This document shows, piece by piece, positions 40,435-40,940 of a DNA stretch of 40,940 nt (within the stretch, counting starts at the first letter, position 1; every line of letters begins with the position of its first letter). This stretch comes from Chersky-267 sp034666965 (GTDB lineage: Bacteria > Chloroflexota > Limnocylindria > Limnocylindrales > CSP1-4): contig JAXDKT010000150.1 in the NCBI GenBank assembly GCA_034666965.1, positions 1 to 40,940 of the forward strand, read 5' to 3'. Position numbers and translations under genes: made by a program. Under the pieces are notes generated by a model. That model was not told the origin of the DNA, did not search any database, and saw only the letters and a program-made list of their open reading frames with translations.

Positions 40435-40940
40435 ATGCGCCTGAGCAAGCTCTTCTTCACCTCGCTCCGCGACGACCCCGCCGACGCGGAGATGCCCTCG
40501 CACCGCCTGCTCGTCCGGGCGGGCTATGTCCGCCAGCTCGGCGCGGGCCTGTATTCGCTCCTGCCCCTCGGGTTCCGGGTCAACCAGCGGGTCGAGCAGG
40601 TCATCCGCGAGGAGCAGGACCGGATCGGTGGCCAGGAGATGGCGATGCCGGTCGTCCATCCGGCCGACGTCTGGAAGGAGAGCGGCCGCTACTACAAGAT
40701 CGGGCCGGAGCTGGTCCGGTTCAAGGACCGGGCCGAGCGCGAGATGGTCCTGGCCATGACCCACGAGGAAGTCGTTGCCCTGCTCCTGCGCGACATCGTC
40801 CAGAGCTATCGCCAGCTCCCGCTGATGCTCTATCACTTCCAGACCAAGTTCCGCGACGAGCCGCGCTCCCGGGGCGGCCTCATCCGGGTCCGCGAGTTCG
40901 TGATGAAGGACGCCTACAGCTGCGACCTCGACGAGGCCGG
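40435..40940 (+). CDS. proS: prolyl-tRNA synthetase, 3' truncated by window edge
   Basis: First 168 residues of a class II aminoacyl-tRNA synthetase. MRLSKLFFTSLRDDPADAE and RAGYVRQLGAGLYSLLPLGFRV are the typical ProS start; motif 1 region (EQDRIGGQEMAMPVVHPADVW seen in parts), TH-E in MTHEEVVALLLRD, and class II motif 2 TKFRDEPRSRGGLIRVREF with MKDAYS follow. The LGAGLYSLLPLG start and spacing fit the bacterial (long, editing-domain) form; the insertion itself lies beyond the window. ATG at 40435 is supported by homology beginning at residue 1 and the adjacent -10. Confidence 0.94.
   Translation, partial: MRLSKLFFTSLRDDPADAEMPSHRLLVRAGYVRQLGAGLYSLLPLGFRVNQRVEQVIREEQDRIGGQEMAMPVVHPADVWKESGRYYKIGPELVRFKDRAEREMVLAMTHEEVVALLLRDIVQSYRQLPLMLYHFQTKFRDEPRSRGGLIRVREFVMKDAYSCDLDEA

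Overview
The window is about 41 kb of very GC-rich, tightly packed bacterial chromosome with no mobile elements, CRISPR array, tRNA or rRNA that I can see. Gene content (reverse transsulfuration pair, ATP-type PEP carboxykinase plus malate dehydrogenase, BTAD/SARP regulator, an LLM oxidoreductase of F420-related type, MerR-free PhoP/RegX3-like regulator with PiT transporter) and the TAYCMT-type -10 elements placed directly before start codons suggest a high-GC free-living heterotroph, most likely Chloroflexota (Limnocylindria-like lineages) and less likely Actinomycetota. That assignment is inference from style, not from a marker gene search.

Layout. 1-2562: cystathionine beta-synthase (5' truncated) and a cystathionine gamma-lyase/synthase. 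2566-4792 (minus): KOW-like small protein, lipoprotein, and a secreted protein with a His/Gly/Asn-rich tail. 5264-7834: pckA-mdh. 8085-11342: large secreted subtilisin-like protease, closed by a perfect UUCG hairpin shared with a convergent lipoprotein gene. 11994-12902 (minus): SARP-type regulator, divergent from a degenerate Lgt-like membrane protein that overlaps mmsA. 15756-20020: iolG-like dehydrogenase, a 32-codon leader ORF, and a sugar-type ABC importer (binding protein plus two permeases, no ATPase). 20061-23391 (minus): nitrilase/beta-ureidopropionase, LLM oxidoreductase, dihydropyrimidinase. 23654-24253: RTX-repeat secreted protein. 24394-29573: class III aminotransferase plus a four-gene NMT1/THI5-type ABC importer. 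29752-34436: homocysteine methyltransferase, MHS-type transporter, uracil phosphoribosyltransferase (minus), AnsA-type asparaginase. 34516-40940: DnaJ-domain membrane protein, DtxR-like regulator, gltX, NTF2-like protein, OmpR-family response regulator, PiT transporter (minus) and the 5' part of proS.

How the genes fit together. Dihydropyrimidinase, beta-ureidopropionase and a beta-alanine-type aminotransferase would turn dihydrouracil into malonate semialdehyde; mmsA would turn malonate semialdehyde into acetyl-CoA. Malonate semialdehyde is also the exit product of myo-inositol degradation, and an iolG-like gene follows mmsA. The 14-29.6 kb region therefore reads as a nitrogen/carbon scavenging locus converging on malonate semialdehyde, with two importers; a classical dihydropyrimidine dehydrogenase is absent and an LLM flavin enzyme sits where it might be expected.

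Most notable observations: the leader ORF coupled by ATGA to the binding protein gene; a shared 16-bp palindrome in two distant promoters; an 11-bp-period GTTNACC direct repeat (PHO/RegX3-like box) before the response regulator; recurrent leaderless promoter geometry; two likely frameshifts at G4 runs; and Lgt-like, DtxR-like and asparaginase proteins with changed key residues.
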